From Streptomyces sp. NBC_01314 (GTDB taxonomy: Bacteria > Actinomycetota > Actinomycetes > Streptomycetales > Streptomycetaceae), in NCBI RefSeq assembly GCF_041435215.1, contig NZ_CP108394.1:1426001-1490000 (forward strand): a stretch of 64,000 nt of DNA. Reading direction: 5' to 3'. The translations under genes and the position numbers were made by a program. Shown piece by piece: positions 36,008 through 43,370 of the stretch; within the stretch, counting starts at the first letter, position 1, and every line of letters begins with the position of its first letter. The notes under the pieces are model-generated. The model was not told the origin of the DNA. It saw only the letters and a program-made list of their open reading frames with translations, and did not search any database.

Positions 36008-36054
36008 ACAGGAATCCTGTTGGTTCGCAGTTTCATTACACACAGGTTTCCTGT
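36008..36054. promoter_or_regulatory. Two MarR-type operators ACAGG-N3-CCTGT
   Basis: Site 1 ACAGGAATCCTGT (36008-36020) and site 2 ACAGGTTTCCTGT (36042-36054) share identical arms, with centres 34 bp apart. They lie between the aldehyde dehydrogenase start (35958) and the divergent MarR start (36076), where they can control both promoters. Confidence 0.8.
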
Positions 36055-36075
36055 CAATGCCTTACGCTGACCGTC

Positions 36076-36504
36076 ATGGTCGGCACCAAGACACCCCCCT
36101 CCCTCCTCTACATGGTCAAGCAGGTCGAGCTCGTTGTCCGCTCGCGCCTGGACGAGCTGGTCAAGCCGGCCGGGATCACGGCCCTGCAGTACACGTCCCT
36201 CACCGTCCTGGAGCGGCACGACGGACTTTCGGCCGCCCAGCTCGCCCGCGACTCGTTCGTCACGGCCCAGTCCACCGCGGATCTCGTACGCAGCCTCGAG
36301 AATCGCGGACTCGTGCGCCGGGAGCGCAATCCGCGCAACCGGCGCGAGCTGCTGATCCTGCTGACCGAGGAGGGGCGCGAGCTGCTTGCCCGCTATGCCG
36401 AGCCCATGCGTGACCTGGAAGAACGCATGATCGGCGACCTCACCGCGCACCAGGCCGACCAGTTCCGGCAGGCACTGTCGAAGGCGTGGCACTCCCTGTC
36501 GTAG
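36076..36504 (+). CDS. MarR-family regulator
   Basis: 142-residue winged-helix repressor. DNA-binding segment LSAAQLARDSFVTAQSTADLVRSLENRGLVRRERNPRNRR with the wing Arg/Asn residues. No ribosome site precedes ATG 36076, but a TTACGCT element lies about 13 bases upstream, so a leaderless transcript is possible. The twin ACAGG-N3-CCTGT sites immediately upstream suggest autoregulation and control of the divergent aldehyde/alcohol dehydrogenase pair. Confidence 0.92.
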   Translation: MVGTKTPPSLLYMVKQVELVVRSRLDELVKPAGITALQYTSLTVLERHDGLSAAQLARDSFVTAQSTADLVRSLENRGLVRRERNPRNRRELLILLTEEGRELLARYAEPMRDLEERMIGDLTAHQADQFRQALSKAWHSLS

Positions 36505-36663
36505 AGGGCTCTGCGCAAAACTCCGGACAGATTGCCGGAGAATTCGAAGACATATGTCAATCGAACATGCTGAAATTCACCCTGACGAGGGTAACTTGCA
36601 GGGCAGGGACGGGTTTTGCCCACACGTCTGTCCTCACACAGTCCGGTTGGAGGCGATGCCGTC

Positions 36664-37059
36664 GTGTCGAGCGACCCCACTCCACCCGCGACCGGGTACC
36701 TGAGCGTCCGCACGGAGCGCGGCCGCACCGTGCTCGAACTGCACGGCGAGATCGACATCGCGGCGGCCGTGGAGATCATTCCGCATCTCGACGCGGCGAC
36801 GAGCCGTACCGGCGCCCGGATCGTGATCGACCTCCGGCACGTCGAGTTCTTCGACTGCTCGGGCCTGCGGCTGCTCTACCGGGCCCGGCAGCGGGTGCTC
36901 GACCGCGACGGCGAGCTGCGCCTGGTCTGCACCCACCCGCTCACCCTGCGCGTCCTCAAGGTCACCGGCCTGGCCCGGCTGCTGCCGCCCGCCCCGTCAC
37001 TGGACGCGGCCCTGGAGCAGCCCGAGGCCGCGTCCGGCACCGCGTCCGGCACCTTATGA
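36664..37059 (+). CDS. STAS-domain anti-sigma factor antagonist, last codon TTA
   Basis: 131-residue RsbV/BldG-like protein. The phosphorylation site is S66 in VEFFDCSGLRLL, preceded by the STAS core LELHGEIDIAAA. In its unphosphorylated state such a protein captures an anti-sigma kinase and frees a stress sigma factor. GTG 36664 is used, with GGAGG 10 bases upstream; the frame extends to 36616 without a ribosome site. The final sense codon (37054-37056) is TTA. No anti-sigma gene is adjacent; the PP2C protein at 3 kb is a possible but unproven partner. Confidence 0.9.
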   Translation: MSSDPTPPATGYLSVRTERGRTVLELHGEIDIAAAVEIIPHLDAATSRTGARIVIDLRHVEFFDCSGLRLLYRARQRVLDRDGELRLVCTHPLTLRVLKVTGLARLLPPAPSLDAALEQPEAASGTASGTL

Positions 37060-37083
37060 CCCCGCCCCGCGGCCCTGGTCGCC

Positions 37084-38037
37084 CTATTCGCGCGACGGCG
37101 CGTCGAACAGGGCGCTGACCGACTCGCCGTTGTGGATGCGCCGCACGGCCTCGGCGAGCGCGGGGGCGATGGAGAGGATTCTCAGCTTGTCGGTGCGCTC
37201 GTCCACGGGGACGGGCACGGTGTTGGTGCAGACGATCTCCAGGATGTCGGGCTGCGCGCTCAGCCGCTTCAGGGCACCCGCCGCGAACAGCCCGTGCGTG
37301 CACGCCACCCGGATCGAGCGCGGCCCCAACTCCCGCAGCCGTTCCAGGAGTTCCATGACCGTGCTGCCCTTGGCGATCTCGTCGTCGAGGACGATCACAT
37401 CCCGCCCGGCGACCTCGCCGATCACCGAGTTGATGCTCACCCGGTCGTCCGCGAACCGCTGCTTGGCGCCTGCGGCGACCTGAGCGCCGATCATCCGCGC
37501 GAACGCCGCCGCCTCCTTGGCGTTGCCCAGGTCCGGCGACACGACCGTCGTACGCGTCAGGTCGTACTGCCGGAAGTGCGCGGCCAGTTCGCGCAGCGCG
37601 TGCAGATGATCGACGGGCACCGAGAAGAAGCCGTGCACCTGCGGTGAGTGCAGGGTCATGGCGAGGACCCGGCCGGCGCCCGCCGCCACCATCAGATCGG
37701 CGACCAGCCGTCCGCCGATGGAGATCCGCGGCGCGTCCTTCTTGTCGGAGCGGGCGTACGAGTAGTGCGGCATGACCACGGTGATCCGGCCCGCCGAGGC
37801 GCCGCGCGCCGCGTCGCACATGAGCAGCAGCTCGACGAGATGCTCCTGGACCGGCGCGACCAGCGGCTGGACCAGGAACACGTCCTTCTCCCGGCAGTTG
37901 GCCTGGAGCTGCACCTCCAGACAGTCGTTGGCGAAGCGGCTCACCCGGGACGGGCTCAGCGGCACCCCCAGGTGCGCGCACACCTCGTCCGCGAGCTCGG
38001 GGTGGGCACTGCCGGTGAAGACGGCGATGTCACGCAC
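37084..38037 (-). CDS. Divergent ribose-phosphate pyrophosphokinase paralogue
   Basis: 317-residue PRPP synthetase-fold protein, the family's usual length. Recognisable parts are the ATP-site region YARSDKKDAPRISIGGRLVADL, the catalytic-loop His in TLHSPQVHGFF and the ribose-phosphate loop region VIVLDDEIAKGSTV. The last differs from the usual DDMIDTGGT: the second acidic pair is lost (D to A-K) and GGT becomes GST. It is therefore probably an extra copy with altered regulation or substrate rather than the housekeeping Prs. GTG 38037 follows GAGGAG. Confidence 0.88.
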   Translation of the reverse strand: MRDIAVFTGSAHPELADEVCAHLGVPLSPSRVSRFANDCLEVQLQANCREKDVFLVQPLVAPVQEHLVELLLMCDAARGASAGRITVVMPHYSYARSDKKDAPRISIGGRLVADLMVAAGAGRVLAMTLHSPQVHGFFSVPVDHLHALRELAAHFRQYDLTRTTVVSPDLGNAKEAAAFARMIGAQVAAGAKQRFADDRVSINSVIGEVAGRDVIVLDDEIAKGSTVMELLERLRELGPRSIRVACTHGLFAAGALKRLSAQPDILEIVCTNTVPVPVDERTDKLRILSIAPALAEAVRRIHNGESVSALFDAPSRE

Positions 38038-38116
38038 GGTCGGCTCCTCGCATGAACATGATCATTACGGGTTGCGGGCTCATGCTACTGGCCGCCCGGT
38101 GTACACCCGGCCGCCC

Positions 38117-38126
38117 GGCGTACGCC
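38117..38126. promoter_or_regulatory. Palindrome GGCGTACGCC in the Prs/DUF4230 divergent region
   Basis: Perfect 10-bp palindrome within the 212-bp divergent intergenic region; ATGATCAT (38058-38065) is a second palindrome nearby. Candidate operators only. Confidence 0.3.
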
Positions 38127-38249
38127 GATTCGGTACGGCGGCCCGGACGCATCGCACCCCCCGTCTACGCCGAAGTACGGACAATCACCAACTCAGCGTT
38201 CCCTCAGGCACTTTGCGGGCATTCGTTGAAGGAGGAAGGAGGCGTCGAC

Positions 38250-38906
38250 ATGACGACGTCCATCAAGCGCACGCGTCTGCCCGGCTGGGCCAAGCTGCTC
38301 ACGGCCGTGGTCATCCTCGTCGTGGTGCTGCTGGCCGCACTGAGGATGCTGGTCTTCGGGGGGCTGGAGGACGTGTTCGGCACCGAGGAGCACGACCGCT
38401 CGGGGCCCACACTCCTGAAGTCCATCCAGGACATGAGCCGTTACGACGCCGCCTCGGGCAACTTCCAGGTGGTCGTCGACCTGGAGAAGGACGCCAAATA
38501 CCTGCCGGACGCGATCCGCGGCACCCGCACGCTCTACGTCGGTGCGGGCACCGTCGACGCCTATGTCGACCTCGGCAAGGTCGGCGAGAACGACGTGAAG
38601 GTCGACAAGGACCGCACGTCGGCCACCATCAACCTCCCGCACGCACGGCTCGGCGAGCCGGCCCTCGACACCGAGCACTCCTACGCCGTCTCCAAGCAGC
38701 GCGGGCTGCTCGACCGCCTCGGCGACGTCTTCTCCGACAACCCCAACGGCGAACAGGCCGTGCAGCGCCTCGCCGTCAAGCACATCGGCGACGCCGCGAA
38801 GGACAGCAAGCTCACGGACCGTGCCGAGGCCAACACCACCGACATGCTCGAAGGGCTCCTGACGTCCCTCGGCTTCAAGGAGGTGAAGGTGACGTACGGG
38901 TCCTGA
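38250..38906 (+). CDS. DUF4230 membrane-anchored protein
   Basis: 218-residue protein with one N-terminal transmembrane helix (about 12-35) and an extracytoplasmic DUF4230 domain (LLKSIQDMSRYDAASGNFQVVVDLEKD to the C-terminus). Function unknown; conserved in actinobacteria and firmicutes. An excellent ribosome site (GGAGGAAGGAGG) precedes ATG 38250. Its stop codon falls inside a 10-bp tandem repeat array. Confidence 0.9.
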   Translation: MTTSIKRTRLPGWAKLLTAVVILVVVLLAALRMLVFGGLEDVFGTEEHDRSGPTLLKSIQDMSRYDAASGNFQVVVDLEKDAKYLPDAIRGTRTLYVGAGTVDAYVDLGKVGENDVKVDKDRTSATINLPHARLGEPALDTEHSYAVSKQRGLLDRLGDVFSDNPNGEQAVQRLAVKHIGDAAKDSKLTDRAEANTTDMLEGLLTSLGFKEVKVTYGS

Positions 38907-38970
38907 CGGGTCCTGGCAGGTCCTGGCAGGTCCTGACGGGTTGCGACGGGTCTCGACGGGCCCTGAGTCG
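38901..38970. repeat. 10-bp tandem repeat array
   Basis: About seven head-to-tail units related to TCCTGACGGG / TCCTGGCAGG, starting in the stop region of the DUF4230 gene and decaying downstream. The period equals about one helical turn. Confidence 0.8.
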
Positions 38971-39304
38971 TCCTCATGGGGCCTGCCGGACGGCCGGCCT
39001 CAGGGAGCCTGCTCGACGGCCGCGCTCTCCCCGAGTTCGGGGAGGGCGCGTCGTACGTCGGCTCATCCGCCGCCTCCGCACGTCCGCGCCCTCCCGCGCC
39101 CTCCCACTCCCGGGTGCCTTCCGGCGCCCCTCGAACGGGAGCGGGCCCCTGTCGCTCCCAGCCCGGAGTGCCCAGGGAGAGCGAAGGGAAACACGCGAAG
39201 GCCGACAGAAGACTTCCCGCACCGGGTCGTACGGCTGGGAGTCGTGGACTTGTTCAGGGGTAACAGCTTGGGGACAGAGGGCAGTTGAAATCGGGAGGGT
39301 CCGC
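38971..39304. other. Intergenic region before VanZ gene
   Basis: Non-coding stretch of 334 bp. It holds a hairpin CTCCCCGA/TCGGGGAG (39027-39044), which may end the DUF4230 transcript, and little else that can be recognised. Reading frames through it lack a proper start and ribosome site. The VanZ promoter is probably in its last 80 bases, but no clear -35/-10 pair is visible. Confidence 0.5.
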
Positions 39305-39988
39305 ATGGCCGGCACCACGTCTCGTTCCCGTTCCACGGCCTCCGGCCGCCGTCCCCCGGCGGCCGGAGACGGTCGACAACCACTCCCGCTGCCCCTGCGG
39401 CTCCTGGCGATGGCACTGGCCTTCATGGCCATGGTGGCCTTCGGCATGGTGCTGGCCGGGCTCACCCTCCAACCGTCCCCGGCGTCCGAGGCGCTCACCC
39501 ACAGCAACCTCCGCCCCGGCAGCTCCCTGCGGCTCTACTGGCACCACCCCGACCCGCGCGACGCGATCAAGCAGATCAGCGGGAACATCCTGCTGGGCGT
39601 GCCGTTCGGGATCCTGCTGCCGGTGCTGGCGCCCGGCGCCCGCGGCCTGCTGCGCGTACCCGCCCTGACCGCGATGGTGATGCTGCTCGTCGAGCTGGTG
39701 CAGGGCGCGCTCGTCACCGGACGCGCGTTCGACATCGACGACGTCATCCTCAACACGACGGGCGCGCTGCTGGGCTATCTGCTGCTGGGCCGACGGCTCG
39801 GCCGCGCGGTGCACGCCCGGGTCCCGCGCGAGCCGAAGGCCGCACCGGCCAAGCCGAAGGCACCGGTCAAGCCGAAGGCATCGGCCCGGCGGAAGGCGCC
39901 GGTCAAGCCGAAGGCGCCGCGCGGCGCCTGGGCACAGCGCCTGCGCGTGAGCCGCCGGGGCAAAGGTGCTAGCGCGGCGTCCAAGTGA
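39305..39988 (+). CDS. VanZ-family membrane protein with Lys/Pro/Ala-rich tail
   Basis: 227-residue protein with about four transmembrane segments and the VanZ motif NILLGVPFGILLPVLAP followed by MLLVELVQGALVTGRAFDIDDVILNTTGALLGYLL. The last 50 residues are a basic histone-like tail of PKAPVKPKA repeats. VanZ proteins give low-level teicoplanin resistance by an unknown mechanism. ATG 39305 follows GGGAGGG. The 3' end overlaps the next, convergent small gene by 20 bp. Confidence 0.9.
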   Translation: MAGTTSRSRSTASGRRPPAAGDGRQPLPLPLRLLAMALAFMAMVAFGMVLAGLTLQPSPASEALTHSNLRPGSSLRLYWHHPDPRDAIKQISGNILLGVPFGILLPVLAPGARGLLRVPALTAMVMLLVELVQGALVTGRAFDIDDVILNTTGALLGYLLLGRRLGRAVHARVPREPKAAPAKPKAPVKPKASARRKAPVKPKAPRGAWAQRLRVSRRGKGASAASK

Positions 39989-40205
39989 GTTTGTCGCCGC
40001 CCACCCAGCGGACCTGGTCGGGGTCGTCGAGGTCGTGGACGACGACCCCGAAGGCCGCCGCGGCCCGCAGCACGTCCGTCAACGTCTTCGCCTCGCCGAT
40101 CACCTGACCGTCGATCTCCACGATCCGGAACGGCGGCGTGCCGGGCTGTACCCCGAGCACCATGACCCGGGGGTGGGAAATGTAGGGGCTCGCACTTTCG
40201 GTCAT
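39969..40205 (-). CDS. Small conserved hypothetical protein
   Basis: 78-residue protein with a compact alpha/beta pattern (HPRVMVLGVQPGTPPFRIVEIDGQVIGEAKTL, then VVVHDLDDPDQVRWVGGDKLTW). I recognise no domain; strong third-position GC bias supports that it is coding. No ribosome site precedes ATG 40205, but CTCTAGAC and TACGCT lie just upstream, so it may be leaderless. Divergent from the PHP protein. Confidence 0.7.
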   Translation of the reverse strand: MTESASPYISHPRVMVLGVQPGTPPFRIVEIDGQVIGEAKTLTDVLRAAAAFGVVVHDLDDPDQVRWVGGDKLTWTPR

Positions 40206-40344
40206 GTCTAGAGCGTAGAGCTGTTCCGGCCTCGGTGACCGGGCGTGGGCCGGGCGGGTGAGTCTCCGGCCGCCCCTGATCGTACGGCCGCCGTGCGGGT
40301 ACCCGGGGGCTGGGCGACGCTGGAAGCGGAGGGCTGGAGGTGCC

Positions 40345-41388
40345 ATGGATCCCGTCGAGGCCCTGGACCGGATCGCTTTCCTGCTGGAGCGCGACCGGGC
40401 CCCCACCTATCGCGTACGGGCGTTCCGTACGGCCTCGGCCGTGCTCGGCGCGCTCCCTGCGGACGAGGTGGCCGAACGGGCGACCGCCGGCTCTCTGGAG
40501 TCTCTGAAGGGCGTCGGGCCGAAGACCGCGCAGGTGGCGCGCGAGGCGCTGGCCGGGGAGGTGCCGGGCTATCTGCGCAAGCTGGAGCAGGGGGCCGAGG
40601 CCCCGCTCACCGACGATGGTGCGGGCGCGGAGCTGATGAAGCTGATCAGGGGTGACTGCCATGTGCACTCCGACTGGTCGGACGGCGGCAGCCCGATCGA
40701 GGAGATGGGCCGGACCGCCGCGCGCCTCGGCCACGAGTGGACGGTGCTCACCGACCACTCCCCCCGGCTGACCGTCGCCCGGGGTCTGTCCACGGAGCGG
40801 CTGCGGGAGCAGCTCGACGTGGTGGCCGCGCTGAACGAGACGTGGGCGCCGTTCCGGCTGCTCACCGGCATCGAGTGCGACATCCTCGACGACGGCTCGC
40901 TGGACCAGGAGCCCGAGCTGCTGGAACGGCTCGACGTGGTGGTGGTGTCCGTGCACTCCAAGCTGCGGATGGACGCGCGCGCGATGACCCGGCGCATGGT
41001 CGCCGCCGTCCGCGACCCGCACTCCGATGTGCTGGGGCACTGCACGGGGCGGCTGGTCACGGGGCGGGGGCGGCCCGAGTCGGAGTTCGACGCGGAGGCG
41101 GTGTTCTCGGCGTGTGCGGAGACGGGGACGGCCGTGGAGATCAACTCCCGGCCGGAGCGGCTGGATCCGCCCCGGCGGCTGGTGCGGGCCGCTGTGGAGG
41201 CGGGGGTGCTGTTCTCGATCGATACGGACGCGCATGCGCCGGGGCAGCTGACGTGGCAGGTGCATGGGTGCGCTCGGGCGGAGGAGTGTGGGGTGCCGAC
41301 GGACCGGGTGGTGACCACGTGGGGGGCGGAGGAGGTGTTGGGGTGGGCTCGGGATCGGGAGGTTCCGGAGGGGGTTTTGAGTGCCTAG
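40345..41388 (+). CDS. PHP-domain phosphoesterase with helix-hairpin-helix (PolX C-terminal-like)
   Basis: 347-residue protein resembling the C-terminal part of bacterial PolX without the polymerase. A helix-hairpin-helix DNA-binding region (about 45-80, LESLKGVGPKTAQVARE) precedes a PHP domain with H106-x-H108 (GDCHVHSDWSDG), TDHSPR, a His in VVSVHSKL, GHCTGR and DTDAHAP, enough ligands for a trinuclear metal site. It probably has nuclease or phosphatase activity. ATG 40345 follows CTGGAGG. Confidence 0.9.
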   Translation: MDPVEALDRIAFLLERDRAPTYRVRAFRTASAVLGALPADEVAERATAGSLESLKGVGPKTAQVAREALAGEVPGYLRKLEQGAEAPLTDDGAGAELMKLIRGDCHVHSDWSDGGSPIEEMGRTAARLGHEWTVLTDHSPRLTVARGLSTERLREQLDVVAALNETWAPFRLLTGIECDILDDGSLDQEPELLERLDVVVVSVHSKLRMDARAMTRRMVAAVRDPHSDVLGHCTGRLVTGRGRPESEFDAEAVFSACAETGTAVEINSRPERLDPPRRLVRAAVEAGVLFSIDTDAHAPGQLTWQVHGCARAEECGVPTDRVVTTWGAEEVLGWARDREVPEGVLSA

Positions 41389-41460
41389 GGGCTCGGCGGG
41401 CTCGGTCCGGTCCGGTCCGGTGGGCTCGGTCGGTCAGGTCCGGTGGGTTCGGCGAGTGCG

Positions 41461-41509
41461 GGTCCGTCGTGGCTTGTCGCGCGGTTCCCCGCGCCCCTGT
41501 CGGGGCGCC
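41461..41509. repeat. Dispersed Streptomyces intergenic repeat, copy 1
   Basis: Contains TTGTCGCGCGGTTCCCCGCG and the reverse complement of CCACGACGGACC. It resembles, in inverse orientation, the element at 61530-61597, and matches a motif I know from many Streptomyces intergenic regions. It overlaps the short gap between the PHP and HAD genes. Confidence 0.6.
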
Positions 41510-41561
41510 GGCCCTCTTCGGCAGCAGAAAGTGAACGTCTCGTCCGGAAGGTAGGTGCCGC

Positions 41562-42227
41562 ATGGGCAGGGCTGCTGTTTTTGATGTCGACGGGACCCTT
41601 GTGGATACCAATCATCTGCATGTCGTCGCCTGGTGGGAGGCGTTTCGGCAGGGTGGGCATCACGTCGCCATGCACGACGTGCACCGGGCGGTGGGGCTGC
41701 CGTCCGGTGATCTGGTCACGCATCTGCTGGGTGAGGAGCGGGACCCGGCGGAGAAGGACGCGCTGAGTGCCGCGCACAAGGCGTTGTACGGGACGTACTT
41801 CGAGCGGCTGCCCGCGTTGCCGGACGCCGGGCGGCTGTTGCGGCGGCTCGACGGGCAGGGCTGGAGCGTGGTGCTGGCGACCTCGGCGAGCGGGACGGAG
41901 CTGGCCGCGTTGCGGCGGGCGATCGGGGCCGACGACGCCATCCTGGCGACGGCGACCGCCGATGACGTGGCCGAGGGGAAGCCTGCGCCCGATCCGGTCG
42001 AGCAGGCCCTGGCGGTGGCCGGGGCGGAGGCCGAACGGTCGGTGTTCGTCGGGGACACGGTCTGGGACATGCGGGCCGGCGCACGAGCGGGGGTGCGCTG
42101 TGTGGCGGTGCTCTGCGGCGGCATCCCACGGCTTGAGCTGGAGGCAGCCGGCGCGGAGGCGGTGTTCCGCGATCCGGCCCATGTGCTGGCCGCACTGGAG
42201 CAGAGTCCGCTCGGCCGGGAGGAATGA
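41562..42227 (+). CDS. HAD-family phosphatase (beta-phosphoglucomutase-like)
   Basis: 221-residue haloacid-dehalogenase-fold hydrolase. Motif I FDVDGTL with nucleophile D8 and D10, motif II Thr/Ser in LATSASG, Lys in AEGKPAPDP, and acidic motif GDTVWDM. The small helical cap places it with the phosphoglycolate/sugar-phosphate phosphatases. Substrate not determined. The region upstream is G/T-rich with tandem GGTCC units and an intergenic repeat. It is followed by a 323-bp gap. Confidence 0.93.
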   Translation: MGRAAVFDVDGTLVDTNHLHVVAWWEAFRQGGHHVAMHDVHRAVGLPSGDLVTHLLGEERDPAEKDALSAAHKALYGTYFERLPALPDAGRLLRRLDGQGWSVVLATSASGTELAALRRAIGADDAILATATADDVAEGKPAPDPVEQALAVAGAEAERSVFVGDTVWDMRAGARAGVRCVAVLCGGIPRLELEAAGAEAVFRDPAHVLAALEQSPLGREE

Positions 42228-42550
42228 CCTGGTGAAAGCCACTGTGGGCGACCTCGCGCGACGTGATGCAGATCACCGGCAATGTCCGGATACGGATGGA
42301 ACACCCGCTGATACTTTCCCGTTGAACCAGCCGTGGGTGTGGATGGGACAGTGTCCCCGGGCCTCACCTTTTGCCCACAGGGACGATCGTTCGGCTGAAG
42401 CCCTGTGGAGCCTTTCGCCGAGAGGCGACCGCCATCCGCACCCACACACAGACCGCCCCGACCGCGATTCCCCCGTCCCGGTCGGGGCTTCCCTCTTTCT
42501 CCCGCACACGCTCGCCCGGTTCGGAAGCGCTCAGGCACCGCGGAAAACGC
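42228..42550. other. Structured 323-bp intergenic region, possible non-coding RNA
   Basis: No convincing gene. It holds an ECF-sigma-like promoter motif (42298-42302 GGAAC, 17 bases, CGTT at 42320), palindrome GGGACA-G-TGTCCC (42345-42357), a longer stem CCACAGGG/CCCTGTGG (42375-42408, 18-base loop with CGATCG) and a terminator-like hairpin (42456-42487). Promoter, stems and terminator in this order suggest a small RNA of about 150 nt, but no known family is recognised. A GTG frame from 42233 soon loses codon bias. Confidence 0.35.
42456..42487 (+). terminator. Hairpin followed by a pyrimidine tract
   Basis: Arms CCCCGACCG and CGGTCGGGG with a 14-base loop, followed by CTTCCCTCTTT. It would end either the HAD transcript or the putative small RNA. 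Confidence 0.55.
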
Positions 42551-43207
42551 TCAGGCGCCGAGTTCCCGAGGCCCGTACAGCGCCGCCGCCGCTCCCGTCA
42601 GCAGGGCCCAGTAACGGTCGCCGTACGACCAGTGCCACCACTCGGTTGGGTAGTTGACCAGGCCGGCCGCGGTGAGGGCGGATCCGAGCGTCTCCCGGTG
42701 GGTGCGGGCCTCGGCGGGGATGCCGTCCGCCCCCGTGTAGCAGGCTCCGGCGCTCTCCTCGGGGTCGGCGTTGAGCCGCGTGCCGAAGTCCAGCTCACGG
42801 CCGTCGGAGTCGACGAGGGTCAGATCCACGGCCGCGCCCGCGGAGTGCGGGGCTATCTCGGGCGGCGAGACATAGCGGCTGGCCGCCGCGCGGATGCGGT
42901 CGGCGGGCCAGTCGGGATGCAGGGCGCGCTGCTCGGCGGCGTACTCCTCGAAGTACTCGCGCTGCAGGGACGGCGGCCGGTAGCCCTCGACGAAGAGCAG
43001 GCGCAGCCCGTCCGGCAGCAGTGACTGGGCCTCGACCAGCCGGTCGAGCACGCCCGCGCGCAGGTGGGCGTAGGCGCCCGTGGCGTCGGCCTTGCGCTCG
43101 TCGACCAGCAGGGGGCCGGCGCGGCGTACGTCGACGAGCGGCTCGTCACAGTCGTGGACGGGTACGGCCGCCACCTTCGGGTCGGACATCAGGATGATCT
43201 CGGTCAT
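42551..43207 (-). CDS. VanX-like D-Ala-D-Ala dipeptidase (M15D)
   Basis: 218-residue zinc peptidase. Zinc ligands H121 and D128 in APHSAGAAVDLTL and H192 in EWWHW; catalytic E189; R77 in GYRPP, all as in VanX. It cleaves D-alanyl-D-alanine-type dipeptides. There are no vanH/vanA ligase genes nearby, so a housekeeping peptidoglycan-recycling role is more likely than vancomycin resistance. ATG 43207 lacks a strong ribosome site; the second ATG (codon 7) is possible. Confidence 0.92.
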   Translation of the reverse strand: MTEIILMSDPKVAAVPVHDCDEPLVDVRRAGPLLVDERKADATGAYAHLRAGVLDRLVEAQSLLPDGLRLLFVEGYRPPSLQREYFEEYAAEQRALHPDWPADRIRAAASRYVSPPEIAPHSAGAAVDLTLVDSDGRELDFGTRLNADPEESAGACYTGADGIPAEARTHRETLGSALTAAGLVNYPTEWWHWSYGDRYWALLTGAAAALYGPRELGA

Positions 43208-43370
43208 GGGGTGATGGTCTCGTGGGGCCGCCCGGTTCCCGCGACAACCGGCCAGGGCGGTGGCCGGGCCGGGCCCCGGCGAGTGTGTCCGGATGCGATC
43301 GCGTACATCCGGGGGGACCGGGTACTCGTGGGCGGCCGTGAAGGTGCGAAGCGCGCGAGAGGAGTCAGCG

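Noticed and set aside
36589..36594. GGGTAA hexamer upstream of the STAS gene as a sigma-B-type -10 element
   Set aside because: No matching GNNT/GTTT -35 element at 14-16 bp; not reported as a promoter.
42233..42657. GTG-start frame (MKATVGDLARRD...) after the HAD gene, with a good ribosome site
   Set aside because: After about 12 residues it loses codon bias and becomes Arg/Pro/Ser-rich; it also runs antisense into the VanX-like gene. It could at most be a degraded gene start.
42551..43207. VanX-like gene as part of a vancomycin resistance cluster, together with VanZ at 39.3 kb
   Set aside because: No vanH, vanA/B ligase, vanR or vanS gene nearby; VanX- and VanZ-like proteins are common alone in streptomycetes.
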